Under the pieces are notes generated by a model that was not told the origin of the DNA, ran no database searches, and saw nothing but the letters and a program-made list of their open reading frames with translations. Made by a program: the position numbers and the translations under genes. Shown here in pieces: positions 1 to 26,437 of a stretch of 64,000 nucleotides of DNA; the stretch's first letter is position 1; each line of letters begins with the position of its first letter. The DNA comes from Hydractinia symbiolongicarpus (lineage: Eukaryota; Cnidaria; Hydrozoa; Anthoathecata; Hydractiniidae). Location: the NCBI RefSeq assembly GCF_029227915.1, contig NC_079884.1, positions 10,106,001 to 10,170,000 on the forward strand, read 5' to 3'.

Positions 1-54
1 GTGTCGGTTAGGACTTTCTAAAAATACTAACTTGTGTGATTGACAAATCTGCAG

Positions 55-117
55 GGATTTAAGCAAACGTATTCTGAATATATGAAACAAGGGAATGCTA
101 AGCTGTGCCTCCTGTGA
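55..117 (+). CDS. Probable last coding exon of an upstream gene (partial)
   Basis: After a plausible acceptor (CAG at 52-54), a 20-codon open stretch ends in TGA at 115-117 and is followed by AATAAA at 170-175. In the open phase it reads G-F-K-Q-T-Y-S-E-Y-M and ends N-A-K-L-C-L-L. The other two phases stop within a few codons. The rest of the gene lies before the window, so no product can be assigned. The terminal cysteine is third from the end, so it is not a CaaX prenylation box. This is an inference from exon-like structure only. Confidence 0.35.
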   Translation, partial: GFKQTYSEYMKQGNAKLCLL

Positions 118-169
118 TTTTTTAAGAGTAATTTTATTTATCATGTTTTGAAATAAGTATTTTTATCAG

Positions 170-175
170 AATAAA
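170..175 (+). terminator. Candidate polyadenylation signal of the upstream gene
   Basis: AATAAA lies about 53 bases after the stop codon of the probable upstream terminal exon, a usual spacing for a short 3' UTR. Confidence 0.3.
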
Positions 176-1189
176 TGATGTTTCAATGTTTTAAATATAG
201 TTTTAGAGTTTTAGACTTGAGTTGAGTTATCACTTGAAAAAAAATAAGTATTATGTGTATTCAACTTTATTATGAAATTTTTCTTGGATTATTTTTTGTA
301 TGAAAACACCCTTAAAGACAACAGGTACTTCATTTCACTTGAAAATAAAATGCCAACTGATTATGCGTAATAAAGTGTACTGGAAGTGATTCTGTATTAT
401 CAAAACAAAACAAAAACAGTCTCAAAGTTTTTCTTTGTTTACCTACTTTCGCATGTTTCTTAGTTCTTGAAAATTATTTTTTCTACAATGTTGTACTGAA
501 ATTTAGCTTGTTTTCTTCATCGCTCGAACCATTTTCACAAGACAAGCGGAGCTATGTATGTTGTGTCACGTCACAAATAAACAAAATATGAACGAACTAA
601 GTTGTTTATTGTTTGATAATGGTGGAAAAAATTTGGACATAAAAAATAAAAGTTTTTTGCAGGTTTTTGGGATATATAGGAATGTTTTTATAACAAAAAA
701 GTTTTTTTTGTCAGTTCTCCTTTAAGCTTAGGTTTCTGTCTTTTAATCCGCGTTCTACCATGCACTTTAAATTAAACGATATTTGTTGCAAAAATAAGTA
801 TGTTATTTACCATAGCAAATACCTCCTTGCATTTTTTTTCCTTGCCTTTGAGTCCCGGTGCAACTGATCAAAATTATACAATAAAAAATGAAATGTGTTT
901 ATGTAATATTGCTTTTTATTTAAAAATGAAGATGACATCTGGAACCAAAAGAAATTTTTATTCTTTCATGAAAGAAACTTTAATGAAAAACCACCCGATA
1001 AACCTTTCTTTTAGCAACTTTGGTACTGCATTGCTTCACCTAAACTACAATTTCTAACAAAATTAATGACGCAATAGCACTTCCTTAACCAGTTTACTAG
1101 ATTAATAAAAAGCACAAAGCTATACTTTTACGGGTACATTAGGTTAGGTGAGCAGTGTTTACATGTACAAGTGACACTTTCTAAGTATG

Positions 1190-1970
1190 GATTTCTATTA
1201 AAATATTTCCACACTCGTGATGATGTTGGACTTATTTTTGGTTAACAAGTCTTTTTAAATTTTTTAAAAAGCTCTTTTTGTTCTCAAGATGTTTACATTT
1301 AAGGAATTTCAGATTAAATTATGCTGCATAAATTATGATGTCATATTTGAGTAATAGCAAATTTTGACATTTTTTGTCATCAGTAATATTAGACCTGTTA
1401 AGGAATGTGCATTCAAACTGTAAAAATTGATAGATATTATAAAGGTGAATTGATTAACAAAATGACACTTGTTTGCTTGTCCCAGACCTCTTAATATTTT
1501 GCTTACGACCCCATAACTTGGGATGTACATGTCGGTTTGCAATCAAATTTTGTAAGTAAACATATAGGGCCTATACAAGCTTACCCAGAAAATGTTATTG
1601 CAAACCAAGTTACAGATCCTGATTTATTGGGTCATTGGAAAAAATTTAAGAGGCCTGGGACGAGCAAACGAGTGTCAGTTTGGCAAAAAAAAATTATGTT
1701 AGTCAATTCACCTATATATTATCTATGCAACAACAAAGCACATTTCTTAACAGGTCTAAAATTACTAATGACAGAAAATGTCAAAAGGTTGGTATTTACT
1801 TAAATTTGACATGCAGCATAATTAAATCTGAAATTCTTTAAATGTGAATATCTTGAGAACAAAAAAAGCTTCTTAAAAAATTTTAAAAGACTTGTTTACC
1901 AACTTTTTAAGCTCTATAATATATATAAGGCCAACATCATTTTATACCTCAGGTTCCCTTTAATATAAGG
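1190..1970. repeat. Long imperfect inverted repeat (foldback element)
   Basis: The left arm (about 1190-1545) is matched by the reverse complement of the right arm (about 1560-1970). Landmarks shared in opposite orientation include the 'gttctcaaga' block (1280s and 1850s), 'tttagacctgttaag'-like blocks (1390s and 1750s), the 'gctcgtcccag' block (1480s and 1660s) and 'gatgatgttgg' at the outer ends. Small indels separate the arms. The centre is near 1550. It looks like an old foldback or MITE insertion, or an inverted duplication. No transposase remnant was seen. Confidence 0.8.
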
Positions 1971-3602
1971 TCATTTCTCATCATTTGAGGACAAAATACT
2001 GTGATTTGTAGGCTTTTTAGGGTTGAAAGCTACATAAGACACACATATAAGCTATGAATGAAAAAAGAATTATTATTCTTAATATAACATTTTGTTAAAT
2101 TTTTAATGATTTGATTGTACATATCAATAATGCTTGTAGGTTATGCTGAATGTGATTGAAATTTTAAATATAGGTTAAGGTATTATTCAAAAAAAAAAAA
2201 AATAGCTTGCATAAGTTTCGCAGGCAAGAAAAACTGAGAAAAATTTGCAGATTTTTTGCAGATTATTATTATTATTATTAATATTACTCTTTACACCGGA
2301 TAGTTCTTTCAGTTCCTAATGGTACTGTTTATTAATGAGTGTCTAGCAAAAGGGTCCTAGTTTACTTAAAGCTTCCATTTATAAGCTAGGATCTCCACCT
2401 TTTGTATATTTTAAAAGTAACCCTTATTGTCAAACTATTATCTTCATTCTGTAACGGATATGTAATGGAAACACCCTATTCAAAGTAATCAGAAATCCCT
2501 TTTTGTTGTTGTTGTTAAAAAATATCTGGAACTTACCAAAAAGTGCAAAAAGTGATGTTAAATAGTTACAATAAATTGATAGTGAGAGAAAGTTCAAGCA
2601 AATCAAATTATTCTTTTTCTAATTCCATTTGTCAATTTTATCTACCTTTATAATCAACAAATGTGACTGAAAATACCTGGTATTTAAAGAACTTTTAGCA
2701 AGTTCTTAATGCATAGTCTCTTCAATTTTCTAACATTGCCAATTTTGAATATTGCCACAAACTTAATTTACTGAGTTTATTAATTTTTTTTACAATTGTT
2801 AAATTTAAACAAATTTTGACAGGCAGAAACATAAATGTAAATATATATTAATGAATAAACGGAATGAAACTTTTAAAAGAAAGAAATAAAAACTTGGTGT
2901 AAACTAAAACAATACAAAAAATAGACAATTGCGTTCTGTAATCTAAAAAGCAAAAATTTACTGTAGAATACAGAGCAACCCCACCCTTTTTACAGTGACT
3001 CCCCTATTTTGCACAACTTCAGTCTTTTCACTGAGAAATTTTAAACCACCCTCTTTTCGCAAAAATTCAGAAAGTCGAACCATTGTGAAGTTTATGATTA
3101 ATAAACCTTGTGTTTAATATTTGATGTATGAATTTTTTGAACCCTCCCGTTAATTTTATGATTTTTTTTCGAAACTTCACTTTAGAATGTATTTTAGCAA
3201 AATAACAATAATTTGGGTGGAGCATCTCACACACAAAAAGTAATGCAATGGATATGATGAAAGTATTCCAGTATACATAGTTTTTCTCAAGGTATGTTCA
3301 TCATCATAGAATTGTTTATGAACCTAAATTTATACATTGTGTTTTAACAGTATAACAATACATCTCTTATAAATGCAAATGTTATGAGAATGAAGCATCT
3401 GGTTATCAATTTTTTTACCACCTTGAATCATAAAGGTGTAATTAAAGAAAATTGATTATTTGTGCTCACTAATCTCCTGATATTTCTTTCAACAAAAAAA
3501 CACTTATCATTCAAAAATAAAGCATCATTATTTCTTTAAAATTAATTTATGAGCAACAAGGTAAGGAATCTTTGAACTATATTTTAAAAGGATTGCAACA
3601 AA

Positions 3603-3632
3603 ATGTAGATGCTATATGTTCTAGGTGTAAAT

Positions 3633-3635
<3 letters not shown>
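3603..3635 (+). promoter_or_regulatory. Start-codon region with an ATG-TAG start-stop element
   Basis: An ATG directly followed by TAG (3603-3608) precedes two in-frame ATGs at 3609 and 3633. A start-stop uORF of this kind can stall initiation if it is in the mRNA. The AG at 3623-3624 ('ttctag') could instead be a splice acceptor that removes it and leaves only the 3633 start. Confidence 0.35.
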
Positions 3636-19435
<15,800 letters not shown>

Positions 19436-19615
19436 CCTGCTAAAAAAATATTTTCAAAACGAGCTTTCTGCAGGGCAGTCTTACAGAAGTACTCTTTAAC
19501 GGGATACGAATTCATCGAAACAGGGCGTCAGTGGCGTATTTCCTGTAAATACACCTAGGTGAAGAAACTGAAGGGATAACTGTACACAATGTACATAGAA
19601 CAATTTGTATATAAA

Positions 19616-19792
19616 AGAATATACATGCATACCAAAGTATGCGTTTATAATATGTATATAAAAGAATACACATACTTCTGTGCGTATGTATACGATATTT
19701 CGCTGACATATATATAGAATGTACACGCATACCAATGTATGCGATAATAATATGTATATATAAGAATACATATACTGCCATGCGCATGTATA
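19616..19792. repeat. Two 77-bp direct repeats in the 3' UTR of the PLAT-ankyrin gene
   Basis: Units at 19616-19692 and 19716-19792 have a period of exactly 100 bp and differ at a minority of positions. Each contains a short inverted repeat around 'gcatacca..gtatgc'. They lie between the stop codon (19435) and the polyadenylation signal (19952), so they should be transcribed. Confidence 0.8.
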
Positions 19793-19951
19793 ATAATGTG
19801 GTAATATCTTGTTGACATTCAAGTGTCAGCTGCTCAGCGTGTGACATAACGATGAATTTGGATAATTACGGATTATTTATACCCGACAGACAGATGTTCA
19901 GAACATAATTATGTTTTGATTAATTTTTGTCTACGACATCTGATTGTATAT

Positions 19952-19957
19952 AATAAA
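19952..19957 (+). terminator. Polyadenylation signal of the PLAT-ankyrin gene
   Basis: AATAAA lies 517 bases after the stop, followed by T-rich sequence. It is the best candidate 3' end for the transcript. Confidence 0.6.
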
Positions 19958-20618
19958 CTTTTAAACTTGTATTTATATTTTATTGATGGACAATCGTGTC
20001 GTATATAATCGTGAGTGACGCTAGTCTCTTTCTTACGTCACAAGACATCAGTCTCCATGGTAACCTGAACATTTTGGTGAATTTGTGTTTACTACTTTAC
20101 TACCTACACAACTATCTTTCTATCGTTAAAAATATATGTAACAATCTTTCAGTCTCAAAACACACCAACTTCCATCACAAGATGTTTGATTTTTATAAGA
20201 AGAGTCTTTGATAAAGGGATTGGAAGCTAAGTTATTATATAACTTATTACTCAGGTTGTTTGGGATACAGTGTATGGAAGCGTTAAATTTAAAATTGAAT
20301 GCCATAAGACGCTTGTTTTTATGTTTCCACAGTTCTTGTATTTATCAAAACTTATATTTCGGCGCTTCTTGAAACACATGGAAAGGAGTTTTATCAATAC
20401 GAAAATATTTTCTCCAAAATTTTTCTTCCTAAGCTTTGCATGTAATATTGCTAACAAGTAGTAAAAAAAGAGGTGTATTTATGTGTTGTTATAGTTTGTG
20501 ATGTAACGTGTGCATGAATTTATTAATTTATTAATTTATTAATTTTATGACCAAATGTTTCTTTTTTGTACTGGTTCTTTAATTAGTAATAAATTTATCA
20601 TTCAGTTTGCCCACCGTA

Positions 20619-20660
20619 ATAATAACGGCTCAGGGCCATGAGATCCTGGGGACGAAGATG
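20619..20660. repeat. Half copy of a dispersed foldback repeat
   Basis: The block 'aataacggctcagg' followed by 'cctggggacgaagatg' matches, with few changes, one half of the foldback at 45229-45320. It is therefore a dispersed short repeat family present at least twice in the window. Confidence 0.65.
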
Positions 20661-21132
20661 AATATTATTTACATACATACTATAAAAATTTTTGATGTGC
20701 GGTTGCAACAGAACATTGGCCGTGTCAACAAGGAGCATATTATTTGAAATGGAAAAAACTTCATACTTCGTTGAAACGAGAAGATATGATTTTAAAAATT
20801 AGTATTGTGTAATACTTATCTTTTTATTGAACACACCATTCTTCCAGACCAGCTCTCAATTCCTCTGCACCTTTTTATTTAATATCTTTTTCAGAGTTTG
20901 TTACCGCTAGCGCTGGCATGATGATACATCGCAGTTTACCGAGCATTAACAAAAATTTCATGTATTCGGTGGTCCGGGCTGCCGACTTTTTACTTTTCTA
21001 CTTATTCTTCAATAATTACAAAACATGGAAAAGAGAATATTTTTTCTTAGAGAACCCCGAATGTCAAACTGCCGGGATAAGGTTTTTGTATACAGATGTT
21101 AAATACCCTAGAATCGTCCTTGTAGTCCACAT

Positions 21133-21178
21133 CCCATTCTTATCCCGGGTTCTTTAAGAGCTCAGGGATGAGAATGGG
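21133..21178. repeat. Hairpin with 14-bp arms
   Basis: CCCATTCTTATCCC at 21133-21146 pairs with GGGATGAGAATGGG at 21165-21178, with one G-T-type mismatch and an 18-base loop. It lies in intergenic DNA with no neighbouring gene to explain it. Confidence 0.75.
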
Positions 21179-23045
21179 TGTCTCCTGAAACATGATTGAG
21201 TGGGTGTGTATTAAAGAAGCTACCCTGATAAAGTATAACTCACCACCGCCACGCTCAAAAAAACTTGAAAATTTTTAGTTTATGAAATATGTACGTAGTG
21301 CGGAGGATGGATCTTCACGATGTTCACTCTTAATTTTAACTCCAAGGAGGAGAGTTCCGAAATATACTCTCCGGTGAAGAATGCAGTTAACGGGTAAGAA
21401 ATACCTGGCACGTGTCTGTTGCTTCTATGTTGTTTGCTTCTATGATTGTTTTGGTTTGGTTTGGTTTGTCTGTCTTTATTCTCTTCTTTGGTTTACTATT
21501 CAGGTTTAGCTAATTAGCTAGCTAAACGTGGTTTGATATGTTGAAGCTACTTACTCTTTCACTTTTTAAACCCAGCCATGTTTACTTTACTTATAGGCAG
21601 TTAAACTGACAGAGTGACTGTAGTTATTCAGGCAGAAGAGAGGATGGTGTAAATATTAGAGCCGGCTGTTTAATTTAATTTGAGTCTTTGATATTATAAT
21701 GTAAGCCGTAGCTAGCTCTTGCTAGGCTGGTTTGATGTCACACCACTGCTCCTAAATGGGCAGAATGTGCATGTCAGTACTTAGCTACAGGAGACCCAGC
21801 ATAATTTAGTTAGACACAAGCGTGTTTTCTCCAGTTTTTTAACTTCCTTCCTATCAATTTCTTTCAAATTTTCAGGAAAGATAGCTACAACTTATGTGTA
21901 CTTTTCATTACAAAAGAACGTGTTTTTTTCTCAATAAATTCTTATAAAGTGTGATGTTTACCACGTCCGATCAGAAAATGAGCTGTGATGGAGTGTTAAT
22001 TTTCCCAAATTATCGTAAAGGTGTATTGTTGAAGTATATGCGAACTTGTAAACAAAACTTCATGTCAGAGAGTGGTAACAAAACACTTCCATCACTGCAA
22101 GGCCATTCCAAGACCTATATCCCTCTCCTTTTCATGGTAGAAATCTATGAAACATGGCAAAAGTTACTTGGCAGAAAATTTAAAAAAAAAAGTTTTGATT
22201 TTTCTCAAATCTGGTAGCTAGTGATGCTAGGGAATGGGGTTAAGTGTTTGTGTCATTTTGATGTATGAAAAACTTTTGCTTTTTGCTTTTTTAAATTGAT
22301 TTCTTTAACCGTTGCGGTCTGTCCATTGTTGTAGACGCAAAATCAAAACAATATATACGTCACGCTGCAACTCATCAATTATGTCAAATCTAATATTATC
22401 CATAGGCTTACTATAAAAAACGCTTCTGCTTGGTGAATTTACACAATATATATCAAACTTAACCTCAGCCCACTGCTGTTCTTGAACATTTGATGATTCA
22501 TAATCACTCTCCAGCATCGTTTCACAACTTTTCAGTACTTGAAGAACAATCTAATAATTTCAAATTCACTCTGATTGGGGGGTTTATTAATTAATTAAAA
22601 CCATTCTGTTTTGAATAACACTATAAAGTCTATGCCTTTAGAATTATTTTCATAGTTCCATTGTTACAATTTTATTCCTATTTTTACATTTAGTATTTTA
22701 TCTCAAACTTTTAAAAATTCTGGGTGTTGGTGAAAAATTACTGAGAATATAACCGACGGAGATCCAAAATGGCCGGTGTCAAGTCGAATTTTTCGGTAGT
22801 CAAAAAATTATGCAATTCCTTGTGTAACGGTTTCAATCATGAAATTTAATAGTTATTCCACTGATGTTTGAAATTATTCTTATGCCTCCCTGATGAAGTA
22901 CAAGTGCCATTGACCTACCTTCCTGTTGGTACTCTTCGTTAAGTGAATACACAATGAAAGTTAATTAGTCAACTTTGATTCCCTTGCGCTCATAAAAGCA
23001 AGCTGCCTGGGAACATGTAGCACATGTTATTCACGAAATAAAGGT

Positions 23046-23072
23046 CATCATCATCATTCTCGGCTTAATGTC
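23046..23072 (-). mobile_element. LINE 3'-tail remnant
   Basis: The stretch from 'catcatcatcattctcgg' to 'cttaatgtc' is the reverse complement of the 3' end of the LINE at 57541-60580 (its last transcribed bases before the GATGAT tail). Only about 25 bases are preserved, so this is a severely truncated copy. Confidence 0.6.
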
Positions 23073-23244
23073 TGAGTTTAACATGTGTAGCAATGTTAGG
23101 AATGTCTAGTTTTTTGTGCATGTTGAAGTTGTTGTTGTCTTCCGTAGTTGAGCATGATGAATACTCAAGTCTTCTTAGGAATGACTCGATACAAAAAAGT
23201 TATATGGCTACGTTGGGTTGATAAAATAAAACAAAGGAACGAAT

Positions 23245-23410
23245 TGAAAAGCTTGGTTAACTATTAAGGCACACAGTGGCTCGCTGCAGATAAAAACCCT
23301 GCTGAACATATATTATCTTCATAAGCCTAAAATATAGAACACAATATGTTAATATAAATATAACATAAATTAAGGATGTTTGTCGTTCTTCCATACCTAA
23401 AGTAAAATAA
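23245..23410 (-). repeat. Left (3') LTR-like block of the deleted Copia element
   Basis: It begins TGAAAAGCTTGG and shares the 'ccctgctgaacatatatta' to 'ccatacctaaagtaaaataa' block with 25452-25623. The two copies differ by several substitutions and a short indel, so the insertion is not recent. Confidence 0.65.
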
Positions 23411-23411
23411 G

Positions 23412-24150
23412 AATTTGAGTATTCCTCACACTTGAGAGATCAAGGCTAGTAATTTTTCCGGCATTGGAGTTGGGTGATTTGTATTGGATGTTAAGCCATT
23501 TGGAATGTTGAACTGTACTTTTTCCCACTTTAATTAGAATTTTGGCTTCACAGTGTTGTCCATCTCTTTGTTAAAAAGTTATTTTCTGATTCACTTTAAT
23601 TTTTGGTTGGTTAATAGGTGCAATTTTTGTAGTAGATGCATTTCTTGGTGCAGATACAGCTGCTTTATTTGCTGCCTGTTGATGGGTTTCAGGTGCAGTC
23701 ATTACAACAGGCGGAGATTGTGTTTCGTCATCTGACTCGTTTTCTTCTTCGGAAGTTGTTTTCTTTGTAACAGGTATGACCACATTTTCTTTGGTGCAAG
23801 GTAGCTGAGTTGAAGTTACTTTTACTTGATCTTGACAAACATGTTCTTTAATATATATTAAGCCTTAAAAGCCTTAAAACAACAGGTTCATCTTGACCAA
23901 GAACCTTAGTAGGACCTTTCCATCTTTGGTCAATTTGTCGCTTGTAGTACACATTATCACCAATTTGGTAAGTGCCATGGTAAGACCATTGTCTGGTTTG
24001 TTTTTTAAGACAACGTTTAATTTTCTCAGAGGACTTTGCATTAGTAAATGCCTTGCGTTTGGCAACAACTGCTGTTTCGGGAGTAGTTTCCAGAGCAGGA
24101 CCTTCTGCAGTAAGGGTTGTTGGTAAATTTGGATTGCGGCCAAATACTAG
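23412..24150 (-). pseudogene. Copia integrase C-terminal region and linker remnant
   Basis: The frame at 24143-23874 and its neighbours encode the segment that follows the integrase core in this Copia family (a Y-Y-K-R ... W-x-G-P-x-x-V-x-G pattern). The same segment lies at 51664-50990 in the larger element (F-Y-K-R ... W-H-G-P-G-T-V-I-G). It is followed by an acidic linker (23783-23571). The RT and RNase H that should come next are absent. Confidence 0.6.
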
Positions 24151-24239
24151 TTGTGACTATAGCCGCTGTGATTCACTAGGGAATTTTTAGATGCAGTAGT
24201 TACCGCTGGTGGAGAGACAAAGTTTCGTCTCTTTGCCAA

Positions 24240-25400
24240 ACATGTGGCTTTATCATTTTGCAGTAGGAGTAAGTAGGAGAGGAATGTTTTCCTCTACAAT
24301 TTCTGTCTCTATGTAGCACTTTTTGTCACCAATTTTGATAGGAATGATTGCTTTTTTCAGTGCAGCTACTTTTCTTCCATCCTCAAAATTAAATGTAGTG
24401 TCTAATACTGACTCTTTGACATTCTTTTGTCTAATGGTAGGCAATCAATAAAATCATTGAATCGTTTTTCCCCAGCCACAGTGTGGGTGCATGCAGTGTC
24501 GATGACTGCAGACTTCGCAGCTTCTGCAACAAAAATCTCCTGCTTGTCCAATTTTTAGGGTGTTGCACTACTTATAAGTACAAGCTCAACCTCTTCACAA
24601 AGTTCTTCTTGTTCTGAACTATTGATGTTAACATAATGTTTCTGAGCTGCATGTGGACATTGATTGGTCCAATGCATCTTCGAATCACACACAATACAAC
24701 GCAAAACTTTACCATGTTTGTTCATTGGATTCATTTTTCTTTCCTGCCACCGGTGCCAGACTTTACAACTTTTGATCTTGGAGAGTACGAAAAGGACTTT
24801 TTGCTATAAAACGCTTTTTCTGGTTTTATTGCAGATGAAGCCATTGTGGCATCAAAATCGGGTTTCGGAGAGATTCTCTTAAGAGCAGATTTCATTTTGT
24901 CAAAGTGTAAATCATTAGCAACTGGAAGAGCAAGTTTTCTTTTATCATCTCTAAGATTTACACCATCAAGTACTTTGAATGCCAAAATTGTATCTTGTAA
25001 TTTCATCTTATGGTCATGCATCTTGCTATACAAGTGTTCGAACTCGACAATATAGTCATTCATAGAATGCATTGTAAGTTTCGTCAACTTTCTCGCTTTT
25101 TAATACAACATCTAGCTTTTCAAGTAGAATATCTAAGCCATTATCAACATGCAATGCTGCAGCAGTCAGGTCAGAAACTGTTTTTTCTGCCTTTACATTT
25201 CCTTCTAAAGGAGTCTAACAGTAAAACAATGCCTTGTTCTTTTTTATCAACAGAAGTAACAAGTTTCCACATCTCAATTTTGTTTTTTCAAGTGGTATAT
25301 GAAATTTTATCTTAGAATTTCGGCCAGGTCTTCTTTTCTGAAGCGATTGTTATTTAACGATTGCTCAAAGTGAAATCCAGTTCAGTCTTTAGAACAAATT
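24240..25400 (-). pseudogene. Copia gag, zinc knuckle and protease remnant
   Basis: The minus strand encodes a Gag-like N-terminus (about 25400-25080, broken by stops and a frameshift), then an open stretch at 25087-24731, then a zinc knuckle of the form C-x2-C-x4-H-x4-C (C-I-V-C ... H-W-T-N-Q-C) near 24700. An aspartic-protease segment follows, with D-T-A in place of the usual D-S/T-G (24510-24250). Gag packages retroelement RNA, and the protease matures the polyprotein. Several stops and frameshifts make it non-functional. Confidence 0.7.
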
Positions 25401-25451
25401 AAATCTAGTTCAGTCTTTAGAAAGTTTAAGTGTGGTATACCTCTGCTACCA

Positions 25452-25623
25452 TGAAAAGCTGGGTATCAGGCTTCCTGTGGCAAGCACATTGGCTCGATGT
25501 GGACAAAAACCCTGCTGAACATATATTATTTTCATAAGCCTAAAATATAAAACACAATATGTTAATATAAAGATAACATAAATTAAGAATGTTTGTCGTT
25601 CTTCCATACCTAAAGTAAAATAA
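25452..25623 (-). repeat. Right (5') LTR-like block of the deleted Copia element
   Basis: It begins TGAAAAGCTGGG directly after the primer-binding site, and it matches the left block over its length. The right outer edge may extend further, toward 25880. Confidence 0.65.

Positions 25624-26437
<814 letters not shown>

Larger units (their letters stand above)
118..3602. other. Intergenic region before the PLAT-ankyrin gene
   Basis: No coding exon was recognised here. It holds a long imperfect inverted repeat (1190-1970), a short (ATT)n run near 2264-2282 and otherwise AT-rich sequence. The short open frames at 1333-1542 (minus) and 1537-1803 (plus) are the two arms of the inverted repeat read in opposite directions, not genes. 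Confidence 0.6.
19976..23244. other. Intergenic region after the PLAT-ankyrin gene
   Basis: No gene was recognised. It holds an imperfect RFX X-box-like palindrome (about 20051-20064) beside an ACGTCA site, a (TTAATTTA)n run near 20517-20547, a dispersed-repeat scrap at 20619-20660, a 14-bp-arm hairpin (21133-21178), a (GGTTT)n run near 21452 and a LINE tail remnant (23046-23072). Open frames at 21951-22217 (plus) and 22305-22517 (minus) resemble nothing I know. Confidence 0.5.
23245..25623 (-). mobile_element. Internally deleted Copia-type LTR retrotransposon
   Basis: A minus-strand element. Related terminal blocks lie at 23245-23410 and 25452-25623. Next to the right one, the minus strand reads TGGTAGCAGAGG, a primer-binding site for initiator tRNA-Met (25434-25451). 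Inside, in minus order, come gag, a zinc knuckle, an aspartic protease, then only the C-terminal part of the integrase region and the following linker. Most of the integrase core and all of the reverse transcriptase and RNase H are missing. The outer LTR limits are uncertain, because a 'caggcttcctgtggcaa' block recurs at about 25890. No target-site duplication was identified. Confidence 0.75.

Noticed and set aside
55-117. C-terminal prenylation site in the upstream exon
   Set aside because: The cysteine is followed by only two residues, so it does not form a CaaX box.
21951-22517. Two unassigned open frames (plus 21951-22217, minus 22305-22517)
   Set aside because: No recognisable domain, codon pattern or splice context. 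The lengths are expected by chance in this much sequence.
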